A stretch of DNA of 64,000 nucleotides from positions 171,274 through 235,273 of the forward strand of contig NZ_JZHZ01000007.1 in assembly GCF_000963005.1 (NCBI RefSeq), given 5' to 3'. Under the pieces are notes generated by a model. That model did not search any database and was not told the DNA's origin. It saw nothing but the letters and a program-made list of their open reading frames with translations. Below, in pieces: positions 19,738 to 30,500 of the stretch (positions are counted from its first letter, which is position 1; the number at the start of each line of letters is the position of its first letter). The position numbers were made by a program, and so were the translations under genes. Source of the DNA: Xanthomonas sp. GPE 39 (lineage in GTDB: Bacteria > Pseudomonadota > Gammaproteobacteria > Xanthomonadales > Xanthomonadaceae).

Positions 19738-20204
19738 TTTATGTGTTTGACACCAACTCTCTTAGCAAGCTCAAGCACTACTATCCGAACGTCTTCAAGT
19801 CAATCTGGGCTGGGTTGGATGGGTTGGTTGCGAGCGGCGACCTGATTTCGACCCGTGAGGTTTGGAACGAAATGCAATTGGGGGTGCCGAATCCGCACGT
19901 TCAAGCTTGGCTGGACAAGAACAAGCATATCTTCCGAGTCCCGCAGGCGGCCGAGTTGCAGGTGGTAGCTCATATTCTGGCAATATCCCACTTCCAAGCG
20001 CTGATTGGTACCAAGCAACAGTTGAATGGCACACCGGTGGCCGACCCATTCGTAATTGCGCTTGCTAAGACGCAAGGCGCCACGGTCGTAACGGAAGAGG
20101 AGCTAAAGCCGAATGCCGCCAAAGTTCCGAACGTTTGCCAGCATTTTGGTGTGCCGTGCATGAATCTTGAGCAGTTCATGCAGGTTCAAGGATGGAGCTT
20201 CTGA
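19734..20204 (+). CDS. PIN-like DUF4411 protein, probable toxin
   Basis: 156 residues resembling the DUF4411 PIN-like family. It opens with the PIN motif FDTNSL (D6, with N8/S9), has a second acidic region (REVWNEM near 42) and a third VADPFVIALAK with the aspartate near 104, followed by VVTEEE. PIN domains are metal-dependent RNases, commonly toxins. It overlaps the XRE-ImmA gene upstream by four bases, the usual arrangement of this two-gene module. That it is an RNase toxin neutralised by the upstream protein is inference from family and layout. Confidence 0.85.
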   Translation: MIYVFDTNSLSKLKHYYPNVFKSIWAGLDGLVASGDLISTREVWNEMQLGVPNPHVQAWLDKNKHIFRVPQAAELQVVAHILAISHFQALIGTKQQLNGTPVADPFVIALAKTQGATVVTEEELKPNAAKVPNVCQHFGVPCMNLEQFMQVQGWSF

Positions 20205-20402
20205 GTCTGAAGTATACCCACGTTTTCCCAGGCCAGGATCAACCATTTAACGGCGCACCGACTGGAAAAAGGTTCACGCATGGCGTAAACAGCGTAAACA
20301 AAAAAAGGTCAGAGTGATTTACTACGGGTCTGCTATGACCCCATTGTTCGCCGCCAGACCAGCATCTTCACATTGGGTAGCGACTCCGGATGCGCGATTT
20401 AG

Positions 20403-20945
20403 CTAGCCAATGACCCGGGTTGAATCCAATCGTGCGATGGCTTCATCCACCACCTCGGCAAATGGCGCGTCCACGTTCACCGCGATCACGTCCGCCTCGT
20501 CAATGGGCGATTGCAGTGCGTCGATCTGGCTCTGCAACAGGGTCGGCGGCATGAAGTGGCCGCTGCGTGCAGCCAGACGTGCGGCGATCACGTCCATGGC
20601 GGCGTGCAGAAACACCAAGCGCATCGGCACTCCGCTGTCGCGTAGCTGTTGACGGTGCGCGCGGCGCAAGCCGGAGAAAGCCAGCACGATGCCGTCGCCG
20701 GCCGCGTTGGACTGGCGCAGCCGCGTCGTCAACGCCGCGACCCAAGGCGCACGCTGCGCGTCGCTGAGCGGAATCCCACGGGCCATCTGTGCCTTGGCTT
20801 CGGCGCTATGCACGTCGTCAGCGTCCAAGAACGTCATCCGGTAGTGTGCGGCCAGTGCCTGCGCGACGCTGGTCTTGCCGCTGCCCGCCACGCCCATCAC
20901 GACGATGGCGGCGGCCGGTGGTGGTGGAGGCGATGTCGTGTCCAT
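20403..20945 (-). CDS. gntK: Gluconokinase
   Basis: 180-residue shikimate-kinase-fold gluconokinase: D-gluconate + ATP to 6-phosphogluconate, feeding the Entner-Doudoroff and pentose phosphate routes. P-loop GVAGSGKTS (about 19-27), the LDADDVHSAEAKAQMARGIPLSDAQRAPW segment typical of GntK in two adjoining parts, and SGHFMPPTLLQSQ. ATG at 20945; a GTG three bases upstream is also possible. It diverges from the symporter/GH94 pair with 148 bases between, which fits gluconate being released by the GH94 enzyme. Confidence 0.93.
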   Translation of the reverse strand: MDTTSPPPPPAAAIVVMGVAGSGKTSVAQALAAHYRMTFLDADDVHSAEAKAQMARGIPLSDAQRAPWVAALTTRLRQSNAAGDGIVLAFSGLRRAHRQQLRDSGVPMRLVFLHAAMDVIAARLAARSGHFMPPTLLQSQIDALQSPIDEADVIAVNVDAPFAEVVDEAIARLDSTRVIG

Positions 20946-21093
20946 CACGTGTCGTTATACCTGGCGATGTCTTTGCTATGCCGTATGCGTTGGCGGCGCG
21001 TGCAAGCTGGTGTAGCGTCGTGCCGCTGTCGCGCATCGCGGGAATTACCGCGTGCCGCCGCATCATCGCATGTCCGCCCATCCAGGATCGCCG

Positions 21094-22473
21094 ATGTCCC
21101 TCTCATCGCAACGCACCGACGCGCAGCTGCGCTGGTCCGAGACACTCGGTTACGGCATCGGCGACATGGGGTTCAATCTGTACTGGGCCACCATTTCCGC
21201 ATTCCTGCTGATCTTCTACACCGACACCATGGGCCTGCCTGCCGCCGCGGTGGGCACGATGCTGTTGGTGACCAAGCTGGCGGACGCGGTGTGCGATCCG
21301 TTGATGGGCGCGATCGCCGACCGCACCCGCACCCGCTGGGGCAAGTTCCGTCCCTATCTGCTGTTCGCGGCGTTACCGATGGCCGGCAGTGCGGTACTGG
21401 CCTATACCACGCCAGCGCTGGATACCGGTGGTCGCCTGCTTTGGGCCTACGTCACCTTCGGGCTGATGATGCTGATGTACACCGTGCTCAGCATTCCGTA
21501 CTCGGCGCTATCGGGGGTGATGACCGCCGATAGCCAACAACGCACCACGTTGGTCAGCATCCGCTTCATCGCGGCATTCGTCGGCACCTGCCTGGTCAAC
21601 TATGCCACGCTGGATCTGGTGCGCTGGTTCGGCAATGGCGACGACGCACGTGGCTGGCAGTGCACCATGTTGCTATACGGCACAGTGGCCGCAGCGTTGT
21701 TCGCGATTGTCTTCGCGACCACGCGTGAGCGTGTGCAACCGTTGCCACAACCACGCGCGCCGGTGTTGCAGGATATTGCCGATCTGCTGCGCAATCGGCC
21801 ATGGCGGGTGTTGTTCGCGCTGGCGTTAATCATCATGGTCACCATCGTCATGCGTGGTGGTGCCAGCGTGTACTACGTCAAATATTACCTTGGTCGCCCG
21901 GAGTTGGCCGGTTGGTTTCTCGGCAGCTATTCGCTGGCGTTGGCACTGGGCGCGGCGGCCACGCCGCTGTTGACCCGCTGGTGTGACAAGCGACGTTTGA
22001 TGATTTGCTTGATGACCAGCGTCGGCGTGCTCAGTTGTGCGATGTTCTTCGTCCCGCGTAATGCGATCTGGGCGCTGTTCGCGCTCAATCTGCTGGTGGG
22101 CCTTGCGCTTGGGCCGAAATCGCCATTGGCGTTCTCCATGTACGCCGATAGTGCTGACTACACCGAGTGGAAGACCGGGCGTCGCGCCACCGCGATGACG
22201 TTCTCGGCGGCGATCTTTTCGCAAAAGCTCGGCGCTGCACTGGCCTCGGCCTGCATTGCCTGGATGCTGGCGGCGATGGGCTATGTCGCCAATCAGGCGC
22301 AGAGCAATGCTTCGCAACGGGGCATCGTGTTGTTGTTGACGGTGATTCCTGGCGCGATTGCGTTGCTGGCGGCGTGGACGATGCGCTTTTATCCATTGGA
22401 CGATGCGATGCTACGCCGCATTCAACACGATTTGGCCGCGCGCACGCGTGCGGCGGGGGAGACGGAGCAATGA
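21094..22473 (+). CDS. GPH-family sugar:cation symporter (MFS), likely cellobionate/oligosaccharide importer
   Basis: 459 residues, about 12 membrane helices. Glycoside-pentoside-hexuronide family features: [14 protein letters not shown] at the start, the loop [30 protein letters not shown], and [19 protein letters not shown] in the second half. It imports a sugar with H+ or Na+ across the inner membrane. ATG 21094 is chosen for the AGGA seven bases upstream; earlier in-frame starts (21070) lack one. Its stop overlaps the GH94 start (22470-22473), so the substrate is very probably that of the GH94 enzyme. Confidence 0.9.
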   Translation: MSLSSQRTDAQLRWSETLGYGIGDMGFNLYWATISAFLLIFYTDTMGLPAAAVGTMLLVTKLADAVCDPLMGAIADRTRTRWGKFRPYLLFAALPMAGSAVLAYTTPALDTGGRLLWAYVTFGLMMLMYTVLSIPYSALSGVMTADSQQRTTLVSIRFIAAFVGTCLVNYATLDLVRWFGNGDDARGWQCTMLLYGTVAAALFAIVFATTRERVQPLPQPRAPVLQDIADLLRNRPWRVLFALALIIMVTIVMRGGASVYYVKYYLGRPELAGWFLGSYSLALALGAAATPLLTRWCDKRRLMICLMTSVGVLSCAMFFVPRNAIWALFALNLLVGLALGPKSPLAFSMYADSADYTEWKTGRRATAMTFSAAIFSQKLGAALASACIAWMLAAMGYVANQAQSNASQRGIVLLLTVIPGAIALLAAWTMRFYPLDDAMLRRIQHDLAARTRAAGETEQ

Positions 22474-24869
22474 ATCGCGCGCACGATCCGCAGCAGGACA
22501 CGACCACGCTGCTCGCTCCGAGTGCCGATGGCGAGCGCTATGCGCTGTACAGCCCGACCGCGCTCCCCAACGCTGGCGGTTTCCTGTGGAACCGGCGGAT
22601 GATGATCCATGTGACCTGTCGCGGTTACGCCACCGCGCAGTTCATGCAGCCGGAGCCGACCAAATACGCGCATGCCCCGACCCTGGAGGCGAAGACCTTC
22701 ATGCAGCCGGAGCAGCCGTACTACGCGCATCATCCTGGACGTTTCTTCTACCTCAAGGACGAGGACAGTGGCGCGTTGTATTCGGTGCCCTACGAGCCGG
22801 TCAGGGCGATGCCGCAGGCGTTCTGTTTTTCTGCGGGTCAAGCCGACCTGGTCTGGTACGTGCGCCATGCCGATATCGAAGTGGAACTGCGCTTGCAGTT
22901 GCCGGTGGACGATCCGGTGGAGCTGTGGCAGTGCCAGGTGCGAAATCTGGATGGGCGTGCGCGCCGGCTCGCGCTGTATGCGTACTTTCCGGTCGGCTAC
23001 ATGTCGTGGATGTATCAGAGTGGCGAATATCGCGCCGAGCTGGGCGGCATCGTCTGCCGTAGCGTCACGGCGTACCAGAAAGTGGAGGATTATTTCCGCC
23101 ATCGCGATTTCAAGGACTGCACCTTTTTACTGCACGAGCAGACGCCGGATGCTTGGGAAGCGCGGCAGTCCGCGTTCGAGGGGGAAGGTGGCCTGCATGC
23201 GCCGAGTGCGGTGATGCAGCCGTGTCTTGGCGGCAGCCAGGCACACTACGAACTGCCGACCGCAGCCTTGCAGTACGGCATGACTTTGGCGCCGCAGCAG
23301 ACGCAGACGCTGCGCTTTCTGTTTGGCCCAGCCACGGACGAAGCGGAGATCGCCGGCTTGCGTGCGCGCTATCTGTCGGCGCAGGGCTTTGCCACGGCGG
23401 CGGCGGATTACCGTGCCTATCTGGCCCAGGCGGCCGGATGTCTGCACATCGCCACGCCCGATCCGCACCTGGACAACTTGGTCAACCATTGGCTGCCGCG
23501 ACAAGTGTTCTATCACGGCGACGTCAACCGCCTCGCCACCGATCCGCAGACCCGCAACTATCTGCAGGACCACATGGGCATGAGCTATCTGCGCCCGCAC
23601 ACGGCGCGCGCCGCGCTGCTGCATGCGCTGTCGCAGCAGGAAAGCAGCGGGGCGATGCCCGATGGCATTTTGTTGGTCGAGGGTGCGGAACTGAAGTACA
23701 TCAACCAAGTGCCGCATACCGACCACTGCGTGTGGTTGCCGGTGTTCCTGTCGGCCTATCTGGACGAGACTGGCGATAGCGCCCTGCTAAACGTGGACGT
23801 GACCACGGCCGATGGCATCAGCCTCAGCGTCGCCGAGCGCATCGACGCGGCCATGCGCTGGCTGCTCGGTGCGCGCGATGCACGCGGACTGAGCTACATC
23901 GCGCAGGGCGATTGGTGCGATCCGATGAACATGGTCGGCTATCGTGGCCGTGGCGTGTCCGGTTGGTTGTCGGTGGCCACCGCGCATGCGCTGCAACTCT
24001 GGGCGCAGATTTGCGCGCAACATGGCCGCGCCGAGCTGGCGGCGCAATGGCGCGCAGGTGCTGTAGAACTCAATGCGGCGATGAACCGTGAATTGTGGGA
24101 CGGCGACTGGTATGCGCGCGGCATCACCGACGATGGCGTGCGCTTCGGCATCAAGGACGACCAAGAAGGCCGCATCTATCTCAATCCGCAGAGCTGGGCG
24201 CTGCTCGCCGGCACCGCCGATGCGACACAGCGGCAACGTCTGTTGCAAGCGATCGACACGCAGTTGGACACGCCCTATGGGCCGGTCATGCTGGCCCCGC
24301 CGTATACGGCGATGCGCGAGGACGTGGGCCGGCTGACCCAGAAATATCCTGGTTCGGCCGAGAACGGTGCGGTCTACAACCATGCCGCCGCGTTCTACCT
24401 GCATGCGCTGTATGCCATTGGCGACGCCGACCGTGCCTGGCGCGTGTTGCGCGCGATGATTCCGGGCCCGGATCTGGCCGATTACTTGCAGCGCGGGCAG
24501 TTGCCGGTGTTCGTCCCCAACTACTATCGCGGCGCTTGGCACAGCTTGCCGCGCACCGCTGGCCGCTCCAGCCAACTGTTCAACACCGGCACGGCGGCAT
24601 GGTTGTATCGCTGCCTGATCGAAGGCTTGTTCGGGTTGAAGGGCGAGGGCGATGCGCTGTGCGTGCGCCCGCAGTTGCCGTCGCATTGGCCGCAGGCGCG
24701 CGTGCAGCGACGCTTTCGCGGTGCGCTGTTCGCGGTGCGGATGCAGCGTGCCGCCGACTGCGCCGCGCCGCAGGTGCGCGTGGATGGGCGCTTGCTGGAG
24801 GAGCCACGGATCGTCGGGATCGAGGCTGGCCGCCATTACGTGGTCGAGGTGCTGTTGCCGTCTGGGTGA
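22470..24869 (+). CDS. GH94 disaccharide phosphorylase, probable cellobionic acid phosphorylase
   Basis: 799-residue inverting phosphorylase of glycoside hydrolase family 94, acting on a beta-glucoside and phosphate to give alpha-glucose 1-phosphate. The N-terminal beta-sandwich spans about 1-290, followed by the (alpha/alpha)6 barrel. The probable catalytic acid is D481 in [31 protein letters not shown] is a second family landmark. No signal peptide: cytoplasmic. Cellobionic acid phosphorylase (yielding glucose 1-phosphate and gluconate) has been reported from Xanthomonas campestris; the adjacent gluconokinase and symporter favour that over cellobiose phosphorylase. Specificity is inferred from context. 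Confidence 0.88.
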   Translation: MNRAHDPQQDTTTLLAPSADGERYALYSPTALPNAGGFLWNRRMMIHVTCRGYATAQFMQPEPTKYAHAPTLEAKTFMQPEQPYYAHHPGRFFYLKDEDSGALYSVPYEPVRAMPQAFCFSAGQADLVWYVRHADIEVELRLQLPVDDPVELWQCQVRNLDGRARRLALYAYFPVGYMSWMYQSGEYRAELGGIVCRSVTAYQKVEDYFRHRDFKDCTFLLHEQTPDAWEARQSAFEGEGGLHAPSAVMQPCLGGSQAHYELPTAALQYGMTLAPQQTQTLRFLFGPATDEAEIAGLRARYLSAQGFATAAADYRAYLAQAAGCLHIATPDPHLDNLVNHWLPRQVFYHGDVNRLATDPQTRNYLQDHMGMSYLRPHTARAALLHALSQQESSGAMPDGILLVEGAELKYINQVPHTDHCVWLPVFLSAYLDETGDSALLNVDVTTADGISLSVAERIDAAMRWLLGARDARGLSYIAQGDWCDPMNMVGYRGRGVSGWLSVATAHALQLWAQICAQHGRAELAAQWRAGAVELNAAMNRELWDGDWYARGITDDGVRFGIKDDQEGRIYLNPQSWALLAGTADATQRQRLLQAIDTQLDTPYGPVMLAPPYTAMREDVGRLTQKYPGSAENGAVYNHAAAFYLHALYAIGDADRAWRVLRAMIPGPDLADYLQRGQLPVFVPNYYRGAWHSLPRTAGRSSQLFNTGTAAWLYRCLIEGLFGLKGEGDALCVRPQLPSHWPQARVQRRFRGALFAVRMQRAADCAAPQVRVDGRLLEEPRIVGIEAGRHYVVEVLLPSG

Positions 24870-24915
24870 GGCCGTGTGCACGCTGTCATCGCGCAGGACC
24901 GAAACGCCATGCGGC

Positions 24916-27339
24916 TTACATCGTTGCGGCGTTGGCGGTGGCGATCAGGTCGTCCCATTGCAGCCGAGTGCTGGCGACATCGTCGCTCTCCTGTAGCGCG
25001 CGGCGTGCGGCGCAGCGCATCGCGCGGCTGATCCAGGTGTGCAGGTCGCGACCGGAATGGCCCTCGCTGCGCTCGGCGACCCAGGCCGCCGCCGCGTCGG
25101 CATCGAAGGCCAGTGGCTTGCCGCGCAACAGGCGCGCGACGATGGTGTTGCGCGCAGTGTGATCGGGCAGCGCGATGGGGATGTGCCGATCCAGCCGCGA
25201 CAGCAGCGCCGGATCGATTGCCTCGGCATGATTGCTCGCGGCGAGCAAGAACACCTCGCCGGTGTGACCAGCGACGCCGTCCAACTCCTGCAGCAATTGG
25301 CCGACGATTTCCCGGGTCAGTGCATCGTCGCTTTCGGCGCCGCGCGCGGGGGCGAGGATGTCGAGTTCGTCGACGAAGACGATGCACGGCGCTTGTGTCC
25401 GCGCGCGCGCGAATGCCGCCTGCACGCGCTGGCCGGACTGGCCCAGGTAGCCGGCCTTGAGGTCGGCGCTGGTCAAGGCGATGAAGGCCAGGCCCGATTG
25501 ATTGGCGAGGATCCGCGCGACCTGGGTCTTGCCGGTCCCCGGCGGGCCAGACATCAAAATGCCGCGCGGCACCGGCACGCCGAGTGCGGCGAGTTGTTCG
25601 GCGTTGCGCAGTTCCTTGCCCAGGGCGACGAACTCATCGAGCGCGGCCTGTGGCAGCACGATATCGTCCCAGTCCAGGGCCGCGACCTGGGTGGAACCCT
25701 TGCCGCGCAGCGCCCGCAACTGCGTCAGCAGCGTCGCGTTGTCCAATACGCCATCGACGCATTCGGCCGCCACCCGCGCGACCAGGGTCTGCAGATCGCG
25801 ACCGGACAGGCCGGTGCTGTCGGCGATGACGTGCGGGTCCAGGGTCAGCGCAAAGCCGGCGCGTTGCAGTTCGTTGCCGAGAATGCGGGTGCGTGCCGCC
25901 GCGTCGGGCAGGCCGATGGCAATGCTGGCGGTGAAGCGCGACATCACCGCTTCGTCGAGCAGTCCCGGACGGTTGCTGGCGCCGATCACCAAGACCTGCC
26001 CTGGCGCGGCGTGGAAGCCATCCCATTCGGCGAGGAAGGTCTGCACCAGTTCGGCGCCGAAGCTATCGCTATCGGTGCCGCCACGTCGTGCGAACACGCT
26101 TTCGCATTCGTCGATGAACAGGATCGCCGGTGCATGGTCGCGACAGCGCTGCCAGATCGCCTGCACCTTGGGGCCGGTGTTGCCGACATGCGCGGCTTTC
26201 AGATCGGCCACGCCCAGCGCTTGGACATGGCAGCCGGCATGCTGCGCCAGCTTGCGCGCGATCAAGGTCTTGCCGGTGCCCGGTGGCCCGTGCAGCAGGA
26301 TGCCCTTCGGCGCAGGAGCACGACCGGAGACGAACAGGTCCACCAGTTTCAGGATCTCGTCCAGGCAGGCGTCGGGCAGGGCGACATCGGTCCAGTGGCG
26401 CTGTACCGCGTCCATGCTCTGCAGCCGTTGTTGCACCGCGCGGTGCTGGCTGCGCGCCGCGTCCCATGCTTGCACGCATGCGTGCAGTGCGCTGATCGGC
26501 GCGGCTTCGGCCACCGCGTCGCTGGCCAGAGCCATCGCCAAGGCGTGCAGCGAGGCCGACGCGGCAGTTTGCAGCTCGATGTCCAAGGCAATGAACGCGG
26601 CGGCATGGCTGGCGTCGGGCAGCACGATCAGCGCATGCAGGCACGGTTCCATCGCGGCGTCGTGCAAGGCCAGCAGGCGCGCGCCGGACACGTCGCCGTG
26701 CGCGGCGGGAATCTGCCAGTGTCCGTGCAGGTTGGATTGCGGCCATGGCGCGCGGGTCACCGGATAAGTCGCCTTTGGCGCGCGCTGCGCTACCTCGCCG
26801 ACCTGCGCCAGCGCTAGTGGCATGCGTGCCAATCGCCGTAGCAGCAGGCGTTCGTCGTAGCTGTCATGCCAGGCCAGCAGTTGCGCGCCCCCCACCACCA
26901 ACATGGTGTACAGCAGCAATGAGGGCAGTGCGCATTCCAACAGCAACAGGATGTGGCCGTGCGCGACGAGCTGACGCCATCCTTGCAGAGCCGCGTGGCT
27001 CGCGCCGAACCAGCGTGCGCTCATCCAAGGCAGTATCAGCACCAGCACACCGAGCAGGGCCAGGCGCCAGCGCAGATCCGGCAGAAACGGGCGCAGCAGC
27101 AAGGCCGGGACCCATGCGCGTTGGCGTGCGCGCTGCATTGCCGCAGTTCTGGCGCGCGCGGCATGCGTGGCGAAACGCCGCTGGATCGCGGCCACCGCCA
27201 ACTCCACCGCCGGCAACTGCTGCTGTACTTCCGCCTCGGCCTGCGCTTGACGCGCTTGCGCCTGCTGCAACTGCGTTTGCAGGCGCAGCGTCTGCTGTTG
27301 CAGATGCGCGGTTTGCGATTGGGCCGGTGGGCTTAACAT
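24916..27339 (-). CDS. Membrane-anchored protein with two AAA+ ATPase domains
   Basis: 807 residues. N-terminal Gln/Ala-rich coiled coil (about 8-55), a basic stretch, then two hydrophobic segments (about 93-108 and 127-152) that would anchor it in the inner membrane. After a linker come two tandem AAA+ modules of the Cdc48/FtsH-like classic clade: D1 Walker A GPPGTGKT 351-358, Walker B ILFIDE 406-411, probable Arg finger R468; D2 Walker A GPPGTGKT 598-605, Walker B IVFVDE 653-658, Arg fingers near R715/R718. Both ATPase sites look complete. No protease domain follows, unlike FtsH, so it is presumably an unfoldase or remodeller. Convergent with the GH94 gene and divergent from the sensor kinase. 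Substrate unknown. Confidence 0.85.
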   Translation of the reverse strand: MLSPPAQSQTAHLQQQTLRLQTQLQQAQARQAQAEAEVQQQLPAVELAVAAIQRRFATHAARARTAAMQRARQRAWVPALLLRPFLPDLRWRLALLGVLVLILPWMSARWFGASHAALQGWRQLVAHGHILLLLECALPSLLLYTMLVVGGAQLLAWHDSYDERLLLRRLARMPLALAQVGEVAQRAPKATYPVTRAPWPQSNLHGHWQIPAAHGDVSGARLLALHDAAMEPCLHALIVLPDASHAAAFIALDIELQTAASASLHALAMALASDAVAEAAPISALHACVQAWDAARSQHRAVQQRLQSMDAVQRHWTDVALPDACLDEILKLVDLFVSGRAPAPKGILLHGPPGTGKTLIARKLAQHAGCHVQALGVADLKAAHVGNTGPKVQAIWQRCRDHAPAILFIDECESVFARRGGTDSDSFGAELVQTFLAEWDGFHAAPGQVLVIGASNRPGLLDEAVMSRFTASIAIGLPDAAARTRILGNELQRAGFALTLDPHVIADSTGLSGRDLQTLVARVAAECVDGVLDNATLLTQLRALRGKGSTQVAALDWDDIVLPQAALDEFVALGKELRNAEQLAALGVPVPRGILMSGPPGTGKTQVARILANQSGLAFIALTSADLKAGYLGQSGQRVQAAFARARTQAPCIVFVDELDILAPARGAESDDALTREIVGQLLQELDGVAGHTGEVFLLAASNHAEAIDPALLSRLDRHIPIALPDHTARNTIVARLLRGKPLAFDADAAAAWVAERSEGHSGRDLHTWISRAMRCAARRALQESDDVASTRLQWDDLIATANAATM

Positions 27340-27557
27340 CAGTGGTTGTGGAGGTGGGCGTTCACCGCACGCATCTTAGCCCGAGCCACGGTTGTGCCGC
27401 TGTCACGCTGTCCGTTCGATGGCCGGGGTGCAGCGGCCATCCGAAGCCTGCTTGCGCGGGAGTAGCGGCATGGCGTCAGTGCCATCGCATCTGTGCCGAC
27501 CGTGCGCGGATTGGGTCATAGCGGCTAGACTGCGCGCATCATCGCGGGGACTGGCCT

Positions 27558-30500
27558 TTGGTTTCGAGTTGGATCCTGTTGCTGGTGTCGGCAGGCTACG
27601 CGGCGTTGCTGTTCGCGGTGGCGTGGTGGGGCGACCGCCGGCCGCTGTACCCGAAACGGCCTTGGCTACGCCCGGTGGTCTATAGCCTGGCGCTGGCGGT
27701 GTACTGCTCGTCGTGGACGTTCTACGGCGCGGTCGGCAGTGCGGTGCGCCATGGCATCGGTTATCTGCCGATCTATCTGGGGCCGTTGCTTTTGCTGCTG
27801 TTCGGTTGGCGCATCATCGAGCGGTTGGCGTTGATCGCGCGTAGCCAGAATACGGTGTCCATCGCCGACTTCATCTCCTCGCGCTACGGCCGTTCGCGGC
27901 GCCTGGCCGCGCTGGTGGCGGTGATCGCCTTGGTTGGGGTGTTGCCGTACCTGGCCCTGCAGTACAAGGCGGTGGCGATGAGCCTGCAGGTGCTCAGCGG
28001 CCAGTCCAGCGCTGGTGCGCCGTTTTATGAGGATCCGGAACTCTACGTGGCGTTGCTGATGGCCTTGTTCGCCACCTTGTTCGGTACGCGCCAGGTGGAT
28101 GCCACCGAACATCGCCACGGCATGATGCTGGCGATTGCGCTGGAATCGATCGTCAAGCTGCTGGCGATCATTGCGGTAGGCGTATTTGCCTACGTGTGCT
28201 TATCCGCGCGTGACGCTGGTCAGGTGTTGCATTCTGCGCGCACGCTGTTCCAGAACACGCCGCCGGTTGGCTTTATCTCGCAGACCGTGCTCAGTTTCCT
28301 GGCATTGGTGTGCCTGCCCCGGCAGTTCCATGTGGCGGTGCTGGAATGCAGCGATGTCGGCGACATTCGCAAGGCGCGCTGGTTGTTCGGTCTGTACCTG
28401 GTGCTGATCTCGGCAATGGTGGTGCCGATCGCCGCGGCTGGCGTGGCTTTGTTCGATGGTGGCGACGTGGCCGGGGACAGCATCGTGTTGGCGCTGCCGC
28501 TGAACTACAACCACACCGCGCTGGCGCTGGTTGCCTATGTGGGCGGGTTTTCGGCCGCCACTGGCATGGTGATTGTGTCCAGCATCGCACTGGCGACGAT
28601 GATCAGTAACGATCTGGTGATGCCGCTGCTGTTGCGTCATCGCGGGCATCAGGCTGCCGGCGCCGATGTCGCCTCGCAGGTGTTGTGGATCCGCCGCATC
28701 GCGATCTTGTTGTTGGCGTTGATCGCCTACGGTTACTACCGCACCAGTCGCAACGACAGCACCCTGGCTTCATATGGATTGATGGCGTTTGTCGCCGTGG
28801 CGCAATTCGCACCCGGGGTGATCGGCGGGCTTTACTGGCGCGGGGCCAGCCGCAAGGGCGTTGAGGCTGGCATGGTGCTGGGTTTCGCCACGTGGGTTTA
28901 TACCCTGCTGCTGCCGGCGTTGACCCAGTCCGGCTGGCTGGACTCGGCCTGGCTGCACGATGGCCTGTTCGGCATCGGGTGGTTACGGCCGCAACACCTG
29001 TTCGGTTTGCGCAGTTGGGACCCGCTGGCGCACGGCATGTTCTGGTCGTTGCTGGTCAACGTCGGCACACTGATGCTGGTGTCGGCACGCTGGCGTCCGG
29101 GTCTGGACGAACAACTGCGTGCCGCACCGTTCCTGGAGCCGTATGCGCAACGTCCGGTGGTGGCCGGCGACTGGCTTGGGCAGGTGTATTTGGTGGATCT
29201 GCAGGCGCTGGCCGAACGCATGGTCGGCCAACGCCACGCGCGTCGCGCCTTCGCCGAGCAGGCGCAATTGCTTGGGCGCGAACCGCCGCCCAACGCGGTG
29301 GCCGACCGTGCCTGGGTGCAGTTCACCGAGCGTCTGCTTGCCGCTTCGATCGGCGCGGCCTCCGCGCGCTTGGTGCTGACCAGCCTGTTGCGTGGCTCGG
29401 GCATGGATCTGGGCGAAGTGGTGGCGGTTCTCGATCAGGCGGGTCAGGAACTGCGCTTCAACCGCGAGATTCTGTCCACGACGCTGGAGAACATCAGCGC
29501 CGGAGTCAGCGTGGTCGATGCCTCGATGTGTTTGGTGGTGTGGAATCGGCGCTACCAACACCTGTTCGGATATTCCGACGGCATGCTCTACGTGGGCCGT
29601 CCGGTGGCGGATCTGATTCGCTACAACGCCGAGCGCGGCCAACTGGTGGGTGAGCAGGTCGAGGAACAGATCAAGCGGCGCATCGCGCACATGCGTGCCG
29701 GCACTGAGCATGTGTTCGAGCGCATCCACCACGATGGCACGGTGATCGAGATACGTGGCCAGCCGTTGCCTGGTGGTGGCTACATCACCACCTATAACGA
29801 CATCACTGACTACAAGCGCGCCGAACAGGCCCTGCTGGAAGCCAATGCAACCTTGGAGCAGCGTGTGGCTGCGCGCTCGCGCGAAGCGGAATTGGCGCAG
29901 CAGTCCAAAACCCGCTTCCTGGCTGCCATCAGCCATGACGTGTTGCAGCCGCTCAACGCTGCGCGGTTGTTCGCCTCGGCCATGCGCGAGGCGGCTCACC
30001 AGAACGAGGAACAGCGCCATCTGGCCGAGCGCGTGGACGCCTCGTTGCGCGCTGCCGAAGAACTGCTGGATGGTTTGCTCGACGTATCGCGGCTGGATGC
30101 TGGCGGCTTGCACCCGACCATCGAGGAGGTCGATGCTGGCGCGCTGTTGCGCGAATTAGCCGCACAGTACGTTCCGGTGGCCGCCGGCCGCAGCTTGCGC
30201 TTGCGCGTATACGCGCGCTCGATCTGGGTGCGTAGCGACCGCCGTCTACTGCGCCGCGTGCTGCAGAATTTCCTCGCCAACGCATTGCGCTATACCCGCC
30301 AGGGCCGCATCGTCCTGGGGATGCGTGGGCGTGGTACTGCGCTGGAGCTGCAAGTCTGGGACACCGGTCCTGGCATTCCACAGCACCATCTGCGGCAGAT
30401 CTTCGAGGAATTTCAGCGCTATCAGCAGCCGTTCGACTGGGGTGAGCAAGGCCTGGGCCTGGGCCTGTCGATTTGCCAGCGTATCTCGCGTCTGCTTGAC

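Noticed and set aside
20205-20402. Possible second copy of the tRNA-Val 3' end (right attachment site) after the PIN gene
   Set aside because: No repeat of the T-arm/acceptor sequence was found here; only short AT-rich runs and an AAAAAAAGGTCAGAGTG string that could be a repeat remnant but is too short to call.
22470-24869. Annotation of the GH94 protein as cyclic beta-1,2-glucan synthase (NdvB)
   Set aside because: NdvB proteins are very large, membrane-bound and carry a GT84 domain; this is a 799-residue soluble phosphorylase.
25039-26817. 592-codon plus-strand frame opposite the AAA+ gene
   Set aside because: Shadow frame; the minus strand carries two intact AAA+ domains.
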